From: Azospirillum brasilense
GTDB taxonomy: Bacteria; Pseudomonadota; Alphaproteobacteria; Azospirillales; Azospirillaceae
DNA: 64,000 bases
Reading direction: 5' to 3'
NCBI RefSeq assembly: GCF_007827815.1
Contig: NZ_VITH01000001.1
Coordinates: 372,001 to 436,000 of the forward strand
In this document: piece after piece, positions 1 to 9,160 of the stretch
How the letters are laid out: every line of letters starts with the position of its first letter
Numbering within the stretch: the first letter of the stretch is position 1
Position numbers and translations under genes: made by a program
The notes under the pieces: model-generated
Database searches by the model: none
Told to the model about the DNA's origin: nothing
The model's input: only the letters and a program-made list of their open reading frames with translations

Positions 1-1
1 C

Positions 2-160
2 CTGCTCAACATCCTGGCCTTTCACCGGCTCGCCGGCCGTCGGATGGCGGAGTGGAGCCTTGCGGACCAGCCGCCACCGGGTGCCCGGTTCGCGGGCGCT
101 GCCTCGCTCGCGCTGTGGGTCGGCGCCCTGGCCTGCGGGCGCCTCATCGCCTACCTTTAA
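2..160 (+). CDS. 3' end of a small integral membrane protein (partial)
   Basis: Only the last 52 codons are inside the window, ending at TAA 158-160. The tail ends in a hydrophobic helix rich in Ala, Leu and Gly (ASLALWVGALACGRLIAYL), preceded by a short polar stretch with RFAG. This is the look of the last transmembrane helix of a small bacterial membrane protein; it resembles the C-terminus of DUF6644-type proteins, but the fragment is too short to be sure. It is unrelated by function to pyrB, which starts 55 bp downstream from its own promoter. Confidence 0.5.
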   Translation: MLNILAFHRLAGRRMAEWSLADQPPPGARFAGAASLALWVGALACGRLIAYL

Positions 161-178
161 AAAGGTCATAGGGCGCGC

Positions 179-207
179 TTGCGGGCGTCCGGGACCGCTC
201 CTATAGT
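179..207 (+). promoter_or_regulatory. Candidate pyrB promoter
   Basis: TTGCGG at 179-184 and TATAGT at 202-207 are separated by exactly 17 bp, a sigma70-type arrangement. The -10 lies only 8 bp before the pyrB ATG at 216, so the predicted transcription start falls at about 213-216. No Shine-Dalgarno sequence is present before the ATG, which fits a leaderless or nearly leaderless message. Matching is by eye to the consensus. Confidence 0.45.
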
Positions 208-215
208 CGCGGCCC

Positions 216-1193
216 ATGACCGGATCGCCCCATTCCACGACGGTTTTCCCGCACCGCCACCTCCTTGGCATCGAGGGGCTGACGGCAGGCGAGATCACCA
301 CCATCCTCGACCTCGCCGACGGCTACGTCGAGCAGAACCGCCAGCCCACGAAGAAGTCGTCGCTTCTCGACGGCCGGACGATCGTCAACCTCTTCTTCGA
401 GAATTCGACCCGCACCCGCACCAGCTTCGAGCTGGCCGGCAAGCGGCTCGGCGCCGACGTCATCAACATGTCGTCGGACGGCAGCTCGGTGAAGAAGGGC
501 GAGACGCTGATCGACACGGCGATGACGCTGAACGCCATGCACCTCGACGCGCTGGTCGTTCGCCACGCCGATTCGGGGGCGGTGAAGCTGCTGGCCGACA
601 AGGTCAACTGCTCGGTCATCAACGCAGGCGACGGCCATCACGAGCACCCGACGCAAGGGCTCCTGGACGCGCTGGCGATCCGCCGCCGCCTCGGCAGCCT
701 CGAAGGGCTGATCGTGGCGATCTGCGGCGACATCCTGCACAGCCGCGTCGCGCGCTCCAACATCCATCTGCTGAACGCCATGGGTGCCCGCGTCCGCGTC
801 GTGGCGCCGCCGACGCTGATCCCCTCGCAGATCGACCGGCTGGGCGTCGAGATCCACCACTCCATGGCGACCGGCCTGAAGGACGCCGACGTGGTGATGA
901 TGCTGCGTCTCCAGACCGAGCGGATGAGCGGCCAGTATGTCCCCTCGACCCGCGAATACTTCTACTTCTACGGCCTCGACTACGAGAAGCTGGCGGTGGC
1001 GAAGCCGCACGCGGTGGTCATGCACCCCGGCCCGATGAACCGCGGCGTCGAGATCGATTCGGAGGTCGCCGACGACCTCAAGCGCTCCATGATCCTCGAT
1101 CAGGTGGAGCTGGGCGTGGCCGTCCGCATGGCCGTGCTCGACCTTCTCACCCGCGACCCTACTAAAAATGAAGGCCGGGGTTCCAATGCCTAA
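216..1193 (+). CDS. pyrB: Aspartate carbamoyltransferase catalytic subunit
   Basis: This enzyme joins carbamoyl phosphate and L-aspartate to N-carbamoyl-L-aspartate, the committed step of pyrimidine synthesis, in the cytoplasm. The 325-residue protein has the carbamoyl-phosphate loop STRTRTSFE (64-72), the catalytic lysine loop SVKKGE (91-96), HPTQ (144-147) and HPGPMNRG (270-277). The length is usual for the family. The ATG at 216 is the first start after the candidate promoter; no ribosome binding site precedes it. The last codons overlap the start region of the downstream dihydroorotase homologue, so the two are translationally coupled. No pyrI regulatory-subunit gene is seen. Confidence 0.97.
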   Translation: MTGSPHSTTVFPHRHLLGIEGLTAGEITTILDLADGYVEQNRQPTKKSSLLDGRTIVNLFFENSTRTRTSFELAGKRLGADVINMSSDGSSVKKGETLIDTAMTLNAMHLDALVVRHADSGAVKLLADKVNCSVINAGDGHHEHPTQGLLDALAIRRRLGSLEGLIVAICGDILHSRVARSNIHLLNAMGARVRVVAPPTLIPSQIDRLGVEIHHSMATGLKDADVVMMLRLQTERMSGQYVPSTREYFYFYGLDYEKLAVAKPHAVVMHPGPMNRGVEIDSEVADDLKRSMILDQVELGVAVRMAVLDLLTRDPTKNEGRGSNA

Positions 1194-2493
1194 TTCCAAC
1201 GCACCCCGCGTCGCCTACCGCAACGCCCGCCTGCTCGACCCCGCCAGCGGCCTGGACCAGCGGGGCGACCTGCTGACCGAAGGCGCGAAGATCGCCGACT
1301 TCGGCCCGTCCCTGTTCGCCGACGGCGTGCCGGAGGGGATCGAGGTCGTCGACCTCCAGGGCCAGTGCCTCGCCCCGGGCCTCGTCGACATGCGCGTCCT
1401 GATCGGCGAGCCCGGCGAGGAGGAGAAGGACACCATCAAGAGCGCGTCGCGCGCCGCGGTGGCCGGCGGCATCACCGCCGTGGTCCTGCTGCCCAACACC
1501 GATCCGGTGACCGATGAGGTGGCGAGCCTGGAGTTCATCGCCCGGCGCGCCCGCGAGGTGCGTCTGGTCAAGGTCTTCGCCTACGCCGCCGCCACCCGCG
1601 GGACCGAGGGCAACGAGATCACCGAGATGGGCCTGCTGTCCCGCGCCGGGGCCGTGGCCTTCACCGACGGCACCAAGGCGATCGCCAGCGCCAAGGCGAT
1701 GCGCCGCGCGCTCAGCTACGCCCGCACCTTCGACAAGCTGATCGTCCAGCATCCGGAGGAGCCGAGCCTCGCCAGCGGCGGCATGATGAATTCGGGCGAA
1801 CGCGCCACCCGCCTCGGCCTCGTCGGCATCCCGCGGGAGGCCGAGATCATCATGATCGAGCGCGACCTGCGCCTGCTTGAACTTTCCGGCGGCCGGCTGC
1901 ACTTCGCCCACGTCTCGACCGGCGAGTCGGTGGACCTGATCCGCCGCGCCAAGGCGCGCGGGCTGAAGGTCACCTGCGACACCGCCCCGCACTACTTCGC
2001 CCTGACCGAGACGGACGTCGGCGACTACCGCACCTTCGCCAAAGTGTCGCCGCCGCTGCGCGGCGAGATGGACCGGCGGGCCATCGTGGAAGGTCTGGCC
2101 GACGGCACCATCGACGCCATCGCGTCCGACCACACGCCGCAGGACCAGGACCAGAAGCGCCTGCCCTTCGCCCAGGCAGCCTGCGGCGTGATCGGGCTGG
2201 AGACGCTGTTCCCGCTGACGCTGGAGCTGGTGCACAAGGGCGCCATGCCGCTGCTGAAGGCGCTGGCCTGCGTGACCGTGAAGCCGGCCGAACTCCTCGG
2301 CCTGCCGCTCGGCCGCATCGCCAAGGGGGCGCCCGCCGACCTGATCGCCTTCGACCTGGACGTGCCGTGGAAGGTGGACGTGGCCGCCTTCAAGTCGAAG
2401 TCGAAGAACAGCCCCTTCGAGGACCGCCCCGTCCAGGGCCGTCCGCTGCGCACCGTGGTGGACGGGCGCACCGTCTGGCAGTTCGAGGGCTGA
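1186..2493 (+). CDS. pyrC: Dihydroorotase homologue, probably non-catalytic (PyrC-like)
   Basis: An amidohydrolase-fold protein of 435 residues in the position of dihydroorotase, directly after pyrB. The family signature DMHVHLREPG is changed here to [10 protein letters not shown], so both histidines of the metal-binding HxH and the substrate-binding arginine are gone; KMNPPLR is KVSPPLR. The later histidines (QHPEEP, FAHVST, TAPHYF) and IASDHTP are kept. In Pseudomonas an inactive dihydroorotase (PyrC') is a structural part of the aspartate transcarbamoylase complex, and the same role is likely here; a true dihydroorotase should lie elsewhere in the genome. ATG 1186 has a purine-rich AAGGCCGGGG ahead of it; ATG 1168 is an in-frame alternative. 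It overlaps the end of pyrB. Confidence 0.85.
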   Translation: MPNSNAPRVAYRNARLLDPASGLDQRGDLLTEGAKIADFGPSLFADGVPEGIEVVDLQGQCLAPGLVDMRVLIGEPGEEEKDTIKSASRAAVAGGITAVVLLPNTDPVTDEVASLEFIARRAREVRLVKVFAYAAATRGTEGNEITEMGLLSRAGAVAFTDGTKAIASAKAMRRALSYARTFDKLIVQHPEEPSLASGGMMNSGERATRLGLVGIPREAEIIMIERDLRLLELSGGRLHFAHVSTGESVDLIRRAKARGLKVTCDTAPHYFALTETDVGDYRTFAKVSPPLRGEMDRRAIVEGLADGTIDAIASDHTPQDQDQKRLPFAQAACGVIGLETLFPLTLELVHKGAMPLLKALACVTVKPAELLGLPLGRIAKGAPADLIAFDLDVPWKVDVAAFKSKSKNSPFEDRPVQGRPLRTVVDGRTVWQFEG

Positions 2494-2497
2494 TCCG

Positions 2498-3091
2498 GTG
2501 ACCCTCCTGATCTCGGCCCTGCTCGGCTACCTGCTGGGTTCGATTCCCTTCGGCTTGGTGCTGACCCGGCTGGCCGGGCTGGGCGACATCCGCAAGATCG
2601 GCTCCGGCAACATCGGCGCCACCAACGTGCTGCGCACCGGCAACAAGCCGCTCGCCGCCGCCACCCTGATCCTGGACAGCGGCAAGGGCGCCATCGCCGC
2701 CCTGCTCGCCCTCGCCTGGGCGGGGCCGGAGGCCGCGGTCTTCGCGGCGGGCGGCGCCATGCTGGGCCACAGCTTCCCGGTCTGGCTCGGCTTCAAGGGC
2801 GGCAAGGGCGTGGCGACGGCGCTCGGCGTGCTGCTGGCGGTGTCCTGGCCGGTCGGCGTGATAGCCTGCGCGACGTGGCTCGCCATGGCCTTCCTGTTCA
2901 AAATTTCGTCGCTGTCAGCCCTGACCGCCCTTGGCCTCAGCCCGATCTTCGGCTGGATCTTCGGCGGGCCGCTGGTGGCGGGTCTGTGCCTGTTCATCGC
3001 CGTGCTGGTCGCCATCCGCCATTCCGCGAACATCAAACGCCTGCTGAAGGGCGAGGAGCCGAAGATCAGCTTCGGCAAGAAGAAGGCCTGA
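2498..3091 (+). CDS. plsY: Glycerol-3-phosphate acyltransferase PlsY
   Basis: This inner-membrane enzyme moves an acyl group from acyl-phosphate to glycerol-3-phosphate, the first step of phospholipid synthesis. The 197-residue protein has about five hydrophobic segments and the three PlsY motifs: GSIPFG (14-19), [12 protein letters not shown] (36-47) and [18 protein letters not shown] (90-107). It starts with GTG four bases after the pyrC stop, so it is likely co-transcribed with pyrBC. In many alphaproteobacteria dprA and topA follow this trio; here a convergent response regulator follows instead. Confidence 0.95.
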   Translation: MTLLISALLGYLLGSIPFGLVLTRLAGLGDIRKIGSGNIGATNVLRTGNKPLAAATLILDSGKGAIAALLALAWAGPEAAVFAAGGAMLGHSFPVWLGFKGGKGVATALGVLLAVSWPVGVIACATWLAMAFLFKISSLSALTALGLSPIFGWIFGGPLVAGLCLFIAVLVAIRHSANIKRLLKGEEPKISFGKKKA

Positions 3092-3101
3092 CCACGTCCG
3101 G

Positions 3102-3521
3102 TCAGGTCTTCAGGAACACCTGATCCATCGCCGCCAGAAGTTCCCCCGCCAGGACGGGCTTGCGCAGGATCACCAGCGGTCCGCCCTCCCCGTCCTGCAA
3201 ACCGGGGATTCCGTCCTCGGGCGGAGAGGCGGACAGCACGACGATGGGCAGGTCGGGCCAGTTGCGGCGCAACTGGCGGATCATCGCCTCGCCACCCAGG
3301 CGCGGCATGACCAGATCGGTGATGACGGCGTCGAAGCGGCCCTCGGCCAGGGCGCTCAGCCCGGCTTCGCCGTCCGTCACGGTGGTCACCGTGCAATGGG
3401 CCATTTCCAGCATGCGGGCCATCGCCATGGCGGTGAGCGAATCGTCCTCCACGAGAAGAATCTTGAGCGGCCTCGCGAAACGCACCGGTAACCTCCACGG
3501 GTGGCGAACGGGCCGACACAT
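3102..3521 (-). CDS. Single-domain response regulator (CheY-like receiver)
   Basis: A 139-residue protein made almost only of a receiver domain. The acidic pocket is E25-D26-D27, the phosphoacceptor is D69 in VITDLVMP, the conserved Ser/Thr position is in VVLSAS (93-98) and the conserved lysine is K121 in LRKP. There is no output domain, so it acts through a protein partner or in a phosphorelay. No histidine kinase is adjacent. The extra N-terminal 15 or so residues are basic; a later start near the hydrophobic LKILLVEDD is impossible to exclude. It is convergent with plsY with a 10-bp gap. Confidence 0.88.
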   Translation of the reverse strand: MCRPVRHPWRLPVRFARPLKILLVEDDSLTAMAMARMLEMAHCTVTTVTDGEAGLSALAEGRFDAVITDLVMPRLGGEAMIRQLRRNWPDLPIVVLSASPPEDGIPGLQDGEGGPLVILRKPVLAGELLAAMDQVFLKT

Positions 3522-3575
3522 TCTACGAAGGCCGATGTCTTCGCTCCTGCAAAAAAGTGTGCCGGGGTGCGTTAT

Positions 3576-5468
3576 TTAGGACGCCGGCTTTCCCGTTCCA
3601 GGGGATGGCGTCCGGCGGGCCGGTTTCGAAAAGGCCGTGACCGACCCCGCCCCTCGGCCCTTGCGGCGGCTCGACCAGCGGTATTGCGGGTCGTCGGCGA
3701 TCAGGTGCAGGTGATCGGAGATGCGGTTGCGCTCCAGCCAGCCGAGGGCGGCCTCAAGCTCCGACAGGGTCATCTCCGACCGCGCCTTGTTCATGCAGCG
3801 CTTCAGCACGGCGTTGTAGGTGTGGTAGCTGACCGGCCCTTCGGCGACGAGGTTGTTGTCCTGGTCCTCGATCACCTGGGCCGCCACGATCTGGCCGATG
3901 CGCTGGCGCAAATGATGCTCAACCGCGCTGGGCACCTGCACCCCGTCCTTTGACGGGCGCTCGGCCGAGGGGCGGTCGGCGGAATCGCGCCCCGGCGGCG
4001 GGTTGCCGAAATCGGGGCCGGGCGCCACCACGGCGAAGCGCAGGGCCGTCGCGTTGGATTCCAGCGGGATGATCTCCGGCTCCGCCTCCACCGTGCGCTC
4101 GAAGGGCAGTTCGTGCTGGCGCCGCATCTTGACCATGGCACGCGTGCCCTGCTGGGTCTCGACCATCTGGCGGAACCGCTCGAACATCATGTCGGAGGGG
4201 TGGTAGATCACCGCCCGCTGCTGCTCGTAGGCGCCGGCGTGGGGATCGACGCGGGTGGCCCGCGCGATGGCCTGCTCCAGCCAGGGGCGGGAGCGGATGT
4301 GGGTCAGACAGGCGACGTGCGAGATGGCCGGCGCGTCCAGCCCCTCATAGGCCATGGCGACGGAGACCAGAACGGCGGGTTCGGGGCGCAGGCGGAAGGC
4401 GGCCACCACCTCCTGCGCGTCGCGCCGTTCGGAAATGGCGATCTGCGCCATCCGCGCCGCCTGCGCGCCGGGCATCCAGCCGCGCAGCGTGTCGAGGTAG
4501 TTGCGGGCGGTCTCCTGGTCCGGCGCGATCACCAGCAGCTTGCCCAACCCGGCGCCCTCATGCTCCGCCCCATTTGGACCGGTCGCCGCCGCGCGCCGCT
4601 TCGCCCGGTGCTCGCGGCAGGAGCGGTAGGCCTCGCGCAGCATGGCCTGGGCGAAGCCGGTGCGCAGCGCGGTGAACAGGGCGTCGCGGGTGTTCTCCCC
4701 GGCGCGGGACAGCGCGTCGACGCTGCGCGTCGTCCGCTCCGCGTCCAGCCATGTCGCGGTGCCGTCCATCGCGCCGAAGGTCACCGGAAGGATAGCCTTC
4801 TCGGCCAGCGCCTGCCGCCGCGAATAGCCGACGATGGCCCACCCCGGCGCCTTGAAATCGATCTCGCGCACCCGCCGAACCCCCTGCGGGGTGCGGTAGG
4901 GCAGCCAGAGGATGGGGCGCCCGTCCGCCCGCTCCAGGGTGCCGCTCATCAGCAGCCGGGCGGCGGCGCTTTCCAGAAGCGGCAGGATGGAGCGGCTCCA
5001 GGCGGTCTCGTCCTCCGCCGTGGACGCCGCACCGCTGTCGGCGACGGCGGGCAGGTGGTGCAATTCGTCCACGGCCAGCAGATAGCGGTGGCGGCGGAAC
5101 TCCTGAAGGTGCAGGTCCGGGGCCGCCGCGACCGCCTGATAGGTGGTGACGTAGCCCTGGAGGCCGCGGCAGGGATCGCGCCCGTTCTCCGCCGCCCGCA
5201 GTGCGATCCCGTGACCCAGCGCCTCGCGCCAGCGCGGATCGGCGAAGGCCTCCTCCGCCTGCCGGCGCAGGCTGTCGCGCGGCACGATCCAGCAGATGCG
5301 GTCGATCAGCCCGGCGCGCATCAGCGCCGCCCCCATGATGACCGGCAGCAGCGACTTGCCTCCACCCGGCGTCACCGCGGCCAGCACGTCCCGCACGTCC
5401 GTCTGCCGCTGCGCGATGGCCGCGGCGACGCCGGCGACCATGGTCTGGTGGCTCCTCAACGCTGGCAT
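3576..5468 (-). CDS. SF2 DEAD/DEAH-type helicase of unknown role
   Basis: A 630-residue superfamily 2 ATPase. Motif I (Walker A) is TPGGGKS (33-39), motif II is DELH (134-137), motif III is SGT (175-177), motif V lies around AYEGLDAP (373-380) and motif VI is QAIARATR (399-406). The C-terminal 200 residues are charged and unlike known accessory domains. Such two-domain helicases are common in phages and islands, but no other phage gene is next to it. Start ATG at 5468. It may act in restriction, recombination or defence; the sequence does not say which. Confidence 0.8.
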   Translation of the reverse strand: MPALRSHQTMVAGVAAAIAQRQTDVRDVLAAVTPGGGKSLLPVIMGAALMRAGLIDRICWIVPRDSLRRQAEEAFADPRWREALGHGIALRAAENGRDPCRGLQGYVTTYQAVAAAPDLHLQEFRRHRYLLAVDELHHLPAVADSGAASTAEDETAWSRSILPLLESAAARLLMSGTLERADGRPILWLPYRTPQGVRRVREIDFKAPGWAIVGYSRRQALAEKAILPVTFGAMDGTATWLDAERTTRSVDALSRAGENTRDALFTALRTGFAQAMLREAYRSCREHRAKRRAAATGPNGAEHEGAGLGKLLVIAPDQETARNYLDTLRGWMPGAQAARMAQIAISERRDAQEVVAAFRLRPEPAVLVSVAMAYEGLDAPAISHVACLTHIRSRPWLEQAIARATRVDPHAGAYEQQRAVIYHPSDMMFERFRQMVETQQGTRAMVKMRRQHELPFERTVEAEPEIIPLESNATALRFAVVAPGPDFGNPPPGRDSADRPSAERPSKDGVQVPSAVEHHLRQRIGQIVAAQVIEDQDNNLVAEGPVSYHTYNAVLKRCMNKARSEMTLSELEAALGWLERNRISDHLHLIADDPQYRWSSRRKGRGAGSVTAFSKPARRTPSPGTGKPAS

Positions 5469-5714
5469 GCCGGCCTGACGCCCCTCCCTGACGGTTTTGC
5501 GCGGTACGGACCGGCAAGGCTAAGCTGCGGGGAGTCATCGGGTCACGGATTCAATCGTAGGTAGACATCCTCCAAAGGAGGGGGGCTGCTCGCCAAAGGA
5601 GTCCGAAGGAAAGGCGCCGGATGCGCTTCGGTCTGGGCGCGGCTCGGGCTTCGTGGTACACGAATTGTTCTTTTGAAAAGTCCCCAACGAGACGAGCAAC
5701 GAGGGCACCAGACG
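5469..5714. other. Divergent intergenic region, helicase / cupin
   Basis: The 246 bp between the helicase and the cupin carry the upstream regions of both. An AT-rich patch, TTGTTCTTTTGAAAAG at 5665-5680, about 35-50 bp before the cupin ATG, is the best place for a promoter. Two AAAGGAG copies (5573-5579 and 5594-5600) look like stray ribosome binding sites without a convincing reading frame behind them. Confidence 0.3.
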
Positions 5715-6014
5715 ATGAGCACCCGTCCGCAGGCGGTTTCCACCCAGCATGTCGAGAACGAGCGCACCCGCGTCACCGAATGGCGTCTGGTGCCGGGGGC
5801 GGAAACCGGCGCCCATGTGCACGGCTACGACTATGTGATCGTTCCGGTGACGGCCGGCGCCTTCACCATCGTCGATCCGGACGGCAACGCCCGCCAGTTC
5901 CCGCTGGAACCGGGCCGTTCCTATTTCCGCAAGGCCGGCGTCAGCCACAACGTCATCAACGACGGCGACAGCGACATCGTCTTCGTCGAGGTCGAATTCC
6001 TCCAGCCCGGCTGA
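5715..6014 (+). CDS. Small single-domain cupin protein
   Basis: A 99-residue cupin_2 barrel. Metal-binding positions are seen as H34 and H36 in AHVHGYDY (33-40) and H78 in KAGVSHNV (73-80), with the glycine-proline turns of cupin motifs 1 and 2. The ATG at 5715 is preceded by GAGGG at 5701-5705; an in-frame TTG at 5673 is less likely. The substrate is unknown. Small cupins like this bind a metal and act as dioxygenase, isomerase or sensor. Confidence 0.8.
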   Translation: MSTRPQAVSTQHVENERTRVTEWRLVPGAETGAHVHGYDYVIVPVTAGAFTIVDPDGNARQFPLEPGRSYFRKAGVSHNVINDGDSDIVFVEVEFLQPG

Positions 6015-6040
6015 CCCCTCACGCCCGATCCGACTGACCG

Positions 6041-6460
6041 ATGCACCGCGGCTCCACCATGTTCGACTATGGCCAGGACGGCGACGAGCCGCTTCCCGAC
6101 GCCGTCATCCGTTCCGGCGGGCCGCGGTCCGTCCAGCATTTGCTGCTCTCGCTGTCGCCCGAAAATCCGCTCTACCTCTACGCCGACGCGGCGGACGCCG
6201 GAGGCGGGGCCTATTACCGGGACTCCCGCGAGGTCTGGCAATCGCTGGCCGACGGGGAGGGGCAGCGCTGGCGCTGGTTCGTCGGCAGCCAGGGCCGCGT
6301 CGTCGAGGCCGCCCCCGGCGACGTCCATGGCCTGCGCCGCGCCGCACCGGTCGCCCTGACCATCACTTGGTACAGCCTGCCGGACCGCGAAAGCGTCGGG
6401 CGGGTGCGCAACGCCCTGCGCGCCATCGGCGCCACCTGCAGCCGCGGCCCGGCGGGCTGA
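6041..6460 (+). CDS. Hypothetical protein
   Basis: A 139-residue soluble protein with no signal peptide or membrane segment and no domain I recognise. It has a compositionally normal sequence with several Trp and Tyr residues in the middle (QRWRWFVG near residue 75). It follows the cupin by 26 bp and may be co-transcribed. ATG 6059 (MFDYGQDG) is an alternative start. Codon use matches its neighbours, which supports a real gene. Confidence 0.6.
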   Translation: MHRGSTMFDYGQDGDEPLPDAVIRSGGPRSVQHLLLSLSPENPLYLYADAADAGGGAYYRDSREVWQSLADGEGQRWRWFVGSQGRVVEAAPGDVHGLRRAAPVALTITWYSLPDRESVGRVRNALRAIGATCSRGPAG

Positions 6461-6673
6461 GGGCGTGCCTCCATCGCGGACGCCTGTGAACGCATAGGGG
6501 CCATGTCATTTCGGAATCCCTCTTGATCAGGCCGGGATTGTGTGGGCGCGACTTCTGTCCTAGTGTTAGGAACCAGGAATCCGGGAGCAAACGACAGAGT
6601 GGCCGTCACCCAGGCACAGCCTTCGCGCGTTCTGACGCCCTGTGCCTCATCGCTCGTCCCGCGGTGACCGCCC
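6461..6673 (+). other. Intergenic region with an 8-bp inverted repeat
   Basis: These 213 bp precede the YdjM-like gene. AGGCACAG (6612-6619) and CTGTGCCT (6640-6647) form a perfect inverted repeat with a 20-base loop, 26 bp before the next ATG, a possible hairpin in its leader. CCTA-GTGT-TAGG near 6560 is a shorter one. No clear promoter was picked. Confidence 0.3.
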
Positions 6674-7327
6674 ATGATGGCCTCTTCCCACATGATCGTC
6701 GGCGGGGCGGCGTGGTTTTACGCCTCGGCGCGATTCGGCCTGCCCTTCGATGTGGTGGCCTTCGGGGCGGCGGTGGTCGGGTCCCTGGCACCGGACATCG
6801 ACCATCCCAAATCGACGCTCGGCCAGTTGATGCGGCCCCTGTCGAACGTGATCTCCGCCGTCTTCGGGCATCGCGGCGTCACCCACTCCACACTGGCCAT
6901 CGCGGGATGCTTCTGGGCCCTGCACGAGTACGCGGACTACTCGCACCTGATCCTGCCCTTCCTGATCGGTTATCTGACCCATCTGGCCGGCGACCTGCTG
7001 ACTCCGGCGGGGCTGCCGCTGCTGTGGCCGATCAAGCGGCGGCGCAACTTCGCGCTGCCCATCCTGAAGACCGGCGGATTCTCGGAGCAGTTGGCGGTCA
7101 CGCTGCTGGCCGGCTGGATGATTTCCGGCCTGTTCTCCGCCTCCTGGCCGGGCCTGCCTCTCGACCGCCTGCCTTTCGACAATTGGATCGCGATGGACCG
7201 CCCGTGGCGCTCCGCCGTCGTCGCGGCGCAAGGTTTCCTCGGAGAGGAGGGGCGGGAACGCAGCGCGCCCCCCATCCCCGCGCGCAAACCCGCCGAGCCG
7301 GCGAAGACCCGACCGCTGAAAGGCTGA
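6674..7327 (+). CDS. YdjM-like membrane-bound metal-dependent hydrolase (DUF457)
   Basis: A 217-residue multi-pass membrane protein of the LexA-regulated YdjM family (PF04307). The conserved metal-binding positions are visible: H6, PDIDH (40-44), HRGVTHS (66-72), and H103/D107 in TMH LTHLAGD followed by TPAGLPLLWP. The C-terminal 30 residues are basic and proline rich. The start is ATG 6674 or 6677. The family acts at the inner membrane, with E. coli YdjM SOS-induced; I see no LexA box here. Enzyme activity is inferred from the fold only. Confidence 0.85.
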   Translation: MMASSHMIVGGAAWFYASARFGLPFDVVAFGAAVVGSLAPDIDHPKSTLGQLMRPLSNVISAVFGHRGVTHSTLAIAGCFWALHEYADYSHLILPFLIGYLTHLAGDLLTPAGLPLLWPIKRRRNFALPILKTGGFSEQLAVTLLAGWMISGLFSASWPGLPLDRLPFDNWIAMDRPWRSAVVAAQGFLGEEGRERSAPPIPARKPAEPAKTRPLKG

Positions 7328-7525
7328 GTCATGACCGCCCGGGTTGTGTTTTTAATGTAACGGTCAATGAGTCATCTTTGCTTTCTGTTTCATCAACCTT
7401 GTTACATTTCGTCATAGAGCCCGCGAAAATCTGTCTTTGTCACCGCTTAGTGATTCGTTAGGCTTTTTAGGCATATTCTAACAACCATATCCAATCGATC
7501 TTAGATTGAAATTCCACACGCATCG
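7328..7525 (+). promoter_or_regulatory. AT-rich promoter region upstream of the 544-residue hypothetical gene
   Basis: This 198-bp gap is strikingly AT-rich compared with the rest of the window. It holds ATGTAAC (7355-7361) and its inverse GTTACAT (7401-7407), 39 bp apart, and CAATC (7492-7496) with GATTG (7504-7508) just before the gene. These are candidate regulator sites or promoter elements; no single -35/-10 pair is convincing. Confidence 0.35.
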
Positions 7526-9160
7526 ATGCGGATGGGTCCGACCATGGCAAAGCTCCGGATGTCGAAAGAGACGCAGGCAGCCGACGGCGCTCCGCCCGAT
7601 GCGGTGACGGCGATGCCACCGCTGCACCTCTCGCTGTCCGGCCTGCCCGGCGGGCAGGACAAGAGTCTGAAGCGTGTGTCGGACGTGCTGGCCCCGCTGG
7701 ACCATGGGCAGAAGCTCCAGCTCTACAAGATGATCCGCGACGGGTATCTGGAGGACATGGCCGAGCCGGTCGCCCAGATGCTGGTCACCATGCTGAACGG
7801 GCGGCGGTCGGAGCACGCGCGCCGCGTCTGGACCGGCCTGTTCGACGCGCTGATCCTGCGCGACGATTCGTTGCTGACCAGCGGGGTGCGGCTGGCCGGC
7901 GCCCTGCACCTGGCGGACGTCAGCGCCTGGTGGTTCGCCCTGGCCCCGCGCCTGGAGCCGGCGGTCGGCCGCGTCCAGGAGACGGTGGCGCGCCTCGCCA
8001 AGGACCAGCCGCTGAACGAGATCTTCGCCTCCGCCGAGGCGCAGGTCTGGGCCGACGAGCTGCGCCAGCGCAGCCTTGCCGTGCTGGCCCGCCTGCGCGC
8101 CACGCCCGCGGAGGCGACCGCCTTCCTGGCCGAGGTGTCGGGCTTCCGCGCGCAGATGTTGAAACGCCACGGCGTGCGCCAGCGCGAGGGTGTCGCCCGT
8201 GCGGAGCTGGAGCGGATGGAAACCATCCTTCTGGCGGCCCCGGCCTGGGCGGACCAGCCCCTGCCGTCGCTGCTGCACGGCGACCCGGTGCGTCTGGGGC
8301 GGGAGATGGTGCGCCGCGGCGACTGCACGCGCGAGGGGGCGGCCATGTTCGCGGTGGCCGGCCTGCACCGGCGCGACGACGCCGCCCTGGCGATCCGCCT
8401 GTTCGAAGCCTTCCCCGTCGCCGTCGCCAAGGACGCCATCATTGGCCGCCTTCTGGTCGCCGCGGAGGCGCTGAAGGCCACGCTGACCGGCAGCTTCCTC
8501 AGCAAGCCGGGCCTGCTGGTGGCGGACGCGGTCGACGACCGCGACCATCCCTCCGCCCAGCTGCAGCATTTCCTGGCCTGGTACGACGCCGTCCACGCGC
8601 TGGAGCTGGACACCACCGACCGCGAACGCAACATGGTCCATCAGGCGTTCCGCGAGCTGAGCAACGCCGTGCACGAGGACCTTGCCCCCGTCCTGGCGCG
8701 GCGGATCGAGGCGCTGACCATGCACAGCGTGCTCGACCCGCTGATCGAGCGCGTGCGCTTCGTCAACGAATTTCAGTCGCAGCTGGCGCGGCGCGGCATC
8801 GTGTCGTCGGGCAAGCCGTGGCGGGCGGAGGACGGCAACCACGTCGCCACGGTGTTCCGCCGCCTGTCCTCCACCGGCGCCGCCGAAGGGCTGCGGGCGC
8901 TGGGCCAGCTCGCCGATCTGGCGGACATGCTGAGCTACCCCATTGAGATCACCGCGCTCGACATCGCGCTGGCCGGGGTGATCGAGGCGGCCCTGCGGCA
9001 GCAGAAGACGTTCGGCGACTCGGAATCCCGCCTGATCGACCGCGTCATCGCCGTGTCGAGCGACGAGCGCAAGCGCTGCCGCTGGTGGGTCGCTCCGGAA
9101 GTCGTCACCCTGCTGGACGCCGCGGAGAAATCCGGCATCGCCGGCACCGCGAAGAAGTAA
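7526..9160 (+). CDS. Large hypothetical protein, all-helical
   Basis: A 544-residue protein with no recognised domain, no signal peptide and no membrane span. The sequence reads as continuous amphipathic helices rich in Ala, Leu, Arg and Glu, of the kind seen in helical-repeat or scaffold proteins. The first 45 residues are low-complexity and polar. ATG 7526 and ATG 7544 (MAKLRMSK) are both possible starts. It is a single-gene unit: an AT-rich 198-bp gap precedes it and 181 bp separate it from the next operon. Function unknown. Confidence 0.75.
   Translation: MRMGPTMAKLRMSKETQAADGAPPDAVTAMPPLHLSLSGLPGGQDKSLKRVSDVLAPLDHGQKLQLYKMIRDGYLEDMAEPVAQMLVTMLNGRRSEHARRVWTGLFDALILRDDSLLTSGVRLAGALHLADVSAWWFALAPRLEPAVGRVQETVARLAKDQPLNEIFASAEAQVWADELRQRSLAVLARLRATPAEATAFLAEVSGFRAQMLKRHGVRQREGVARAELERMETILLAAPAWADQPLPSLLHGDPVRLGREMVRRGDCTREGAAMFAVAGLHRRDDAALAIRLFEAFPVAVAKDAIIGRLLVAAEALKATLTGSFLSKPGLLVADAVDDRDHPSAQLQHFLAWYDAVHALELDTTDRERNMVHQAFRELSNAVHEDLAPVLARRIEALTMHSVLDPLIERVRFVNEFQSQLARRGIVSSGKPWRAEDGNHVATVFRRLSSTGAAEGLRALGQLADLADMLSYPIEITALDIALAGVIEAALRQQKTFGDSESRLIDRVIAVSSDERKRCRWWVAPEVVTLLDAAEKSGIAGTAKK

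Noticed and set aside
6500..7330. LexA box before the YdjM-like gene
   Set aside because: The family is SOS-controlled in E. coli, but no GTTC-N7-GTTC or CTGT-N8-ACAG site was found in the 213-bp upstream gap.
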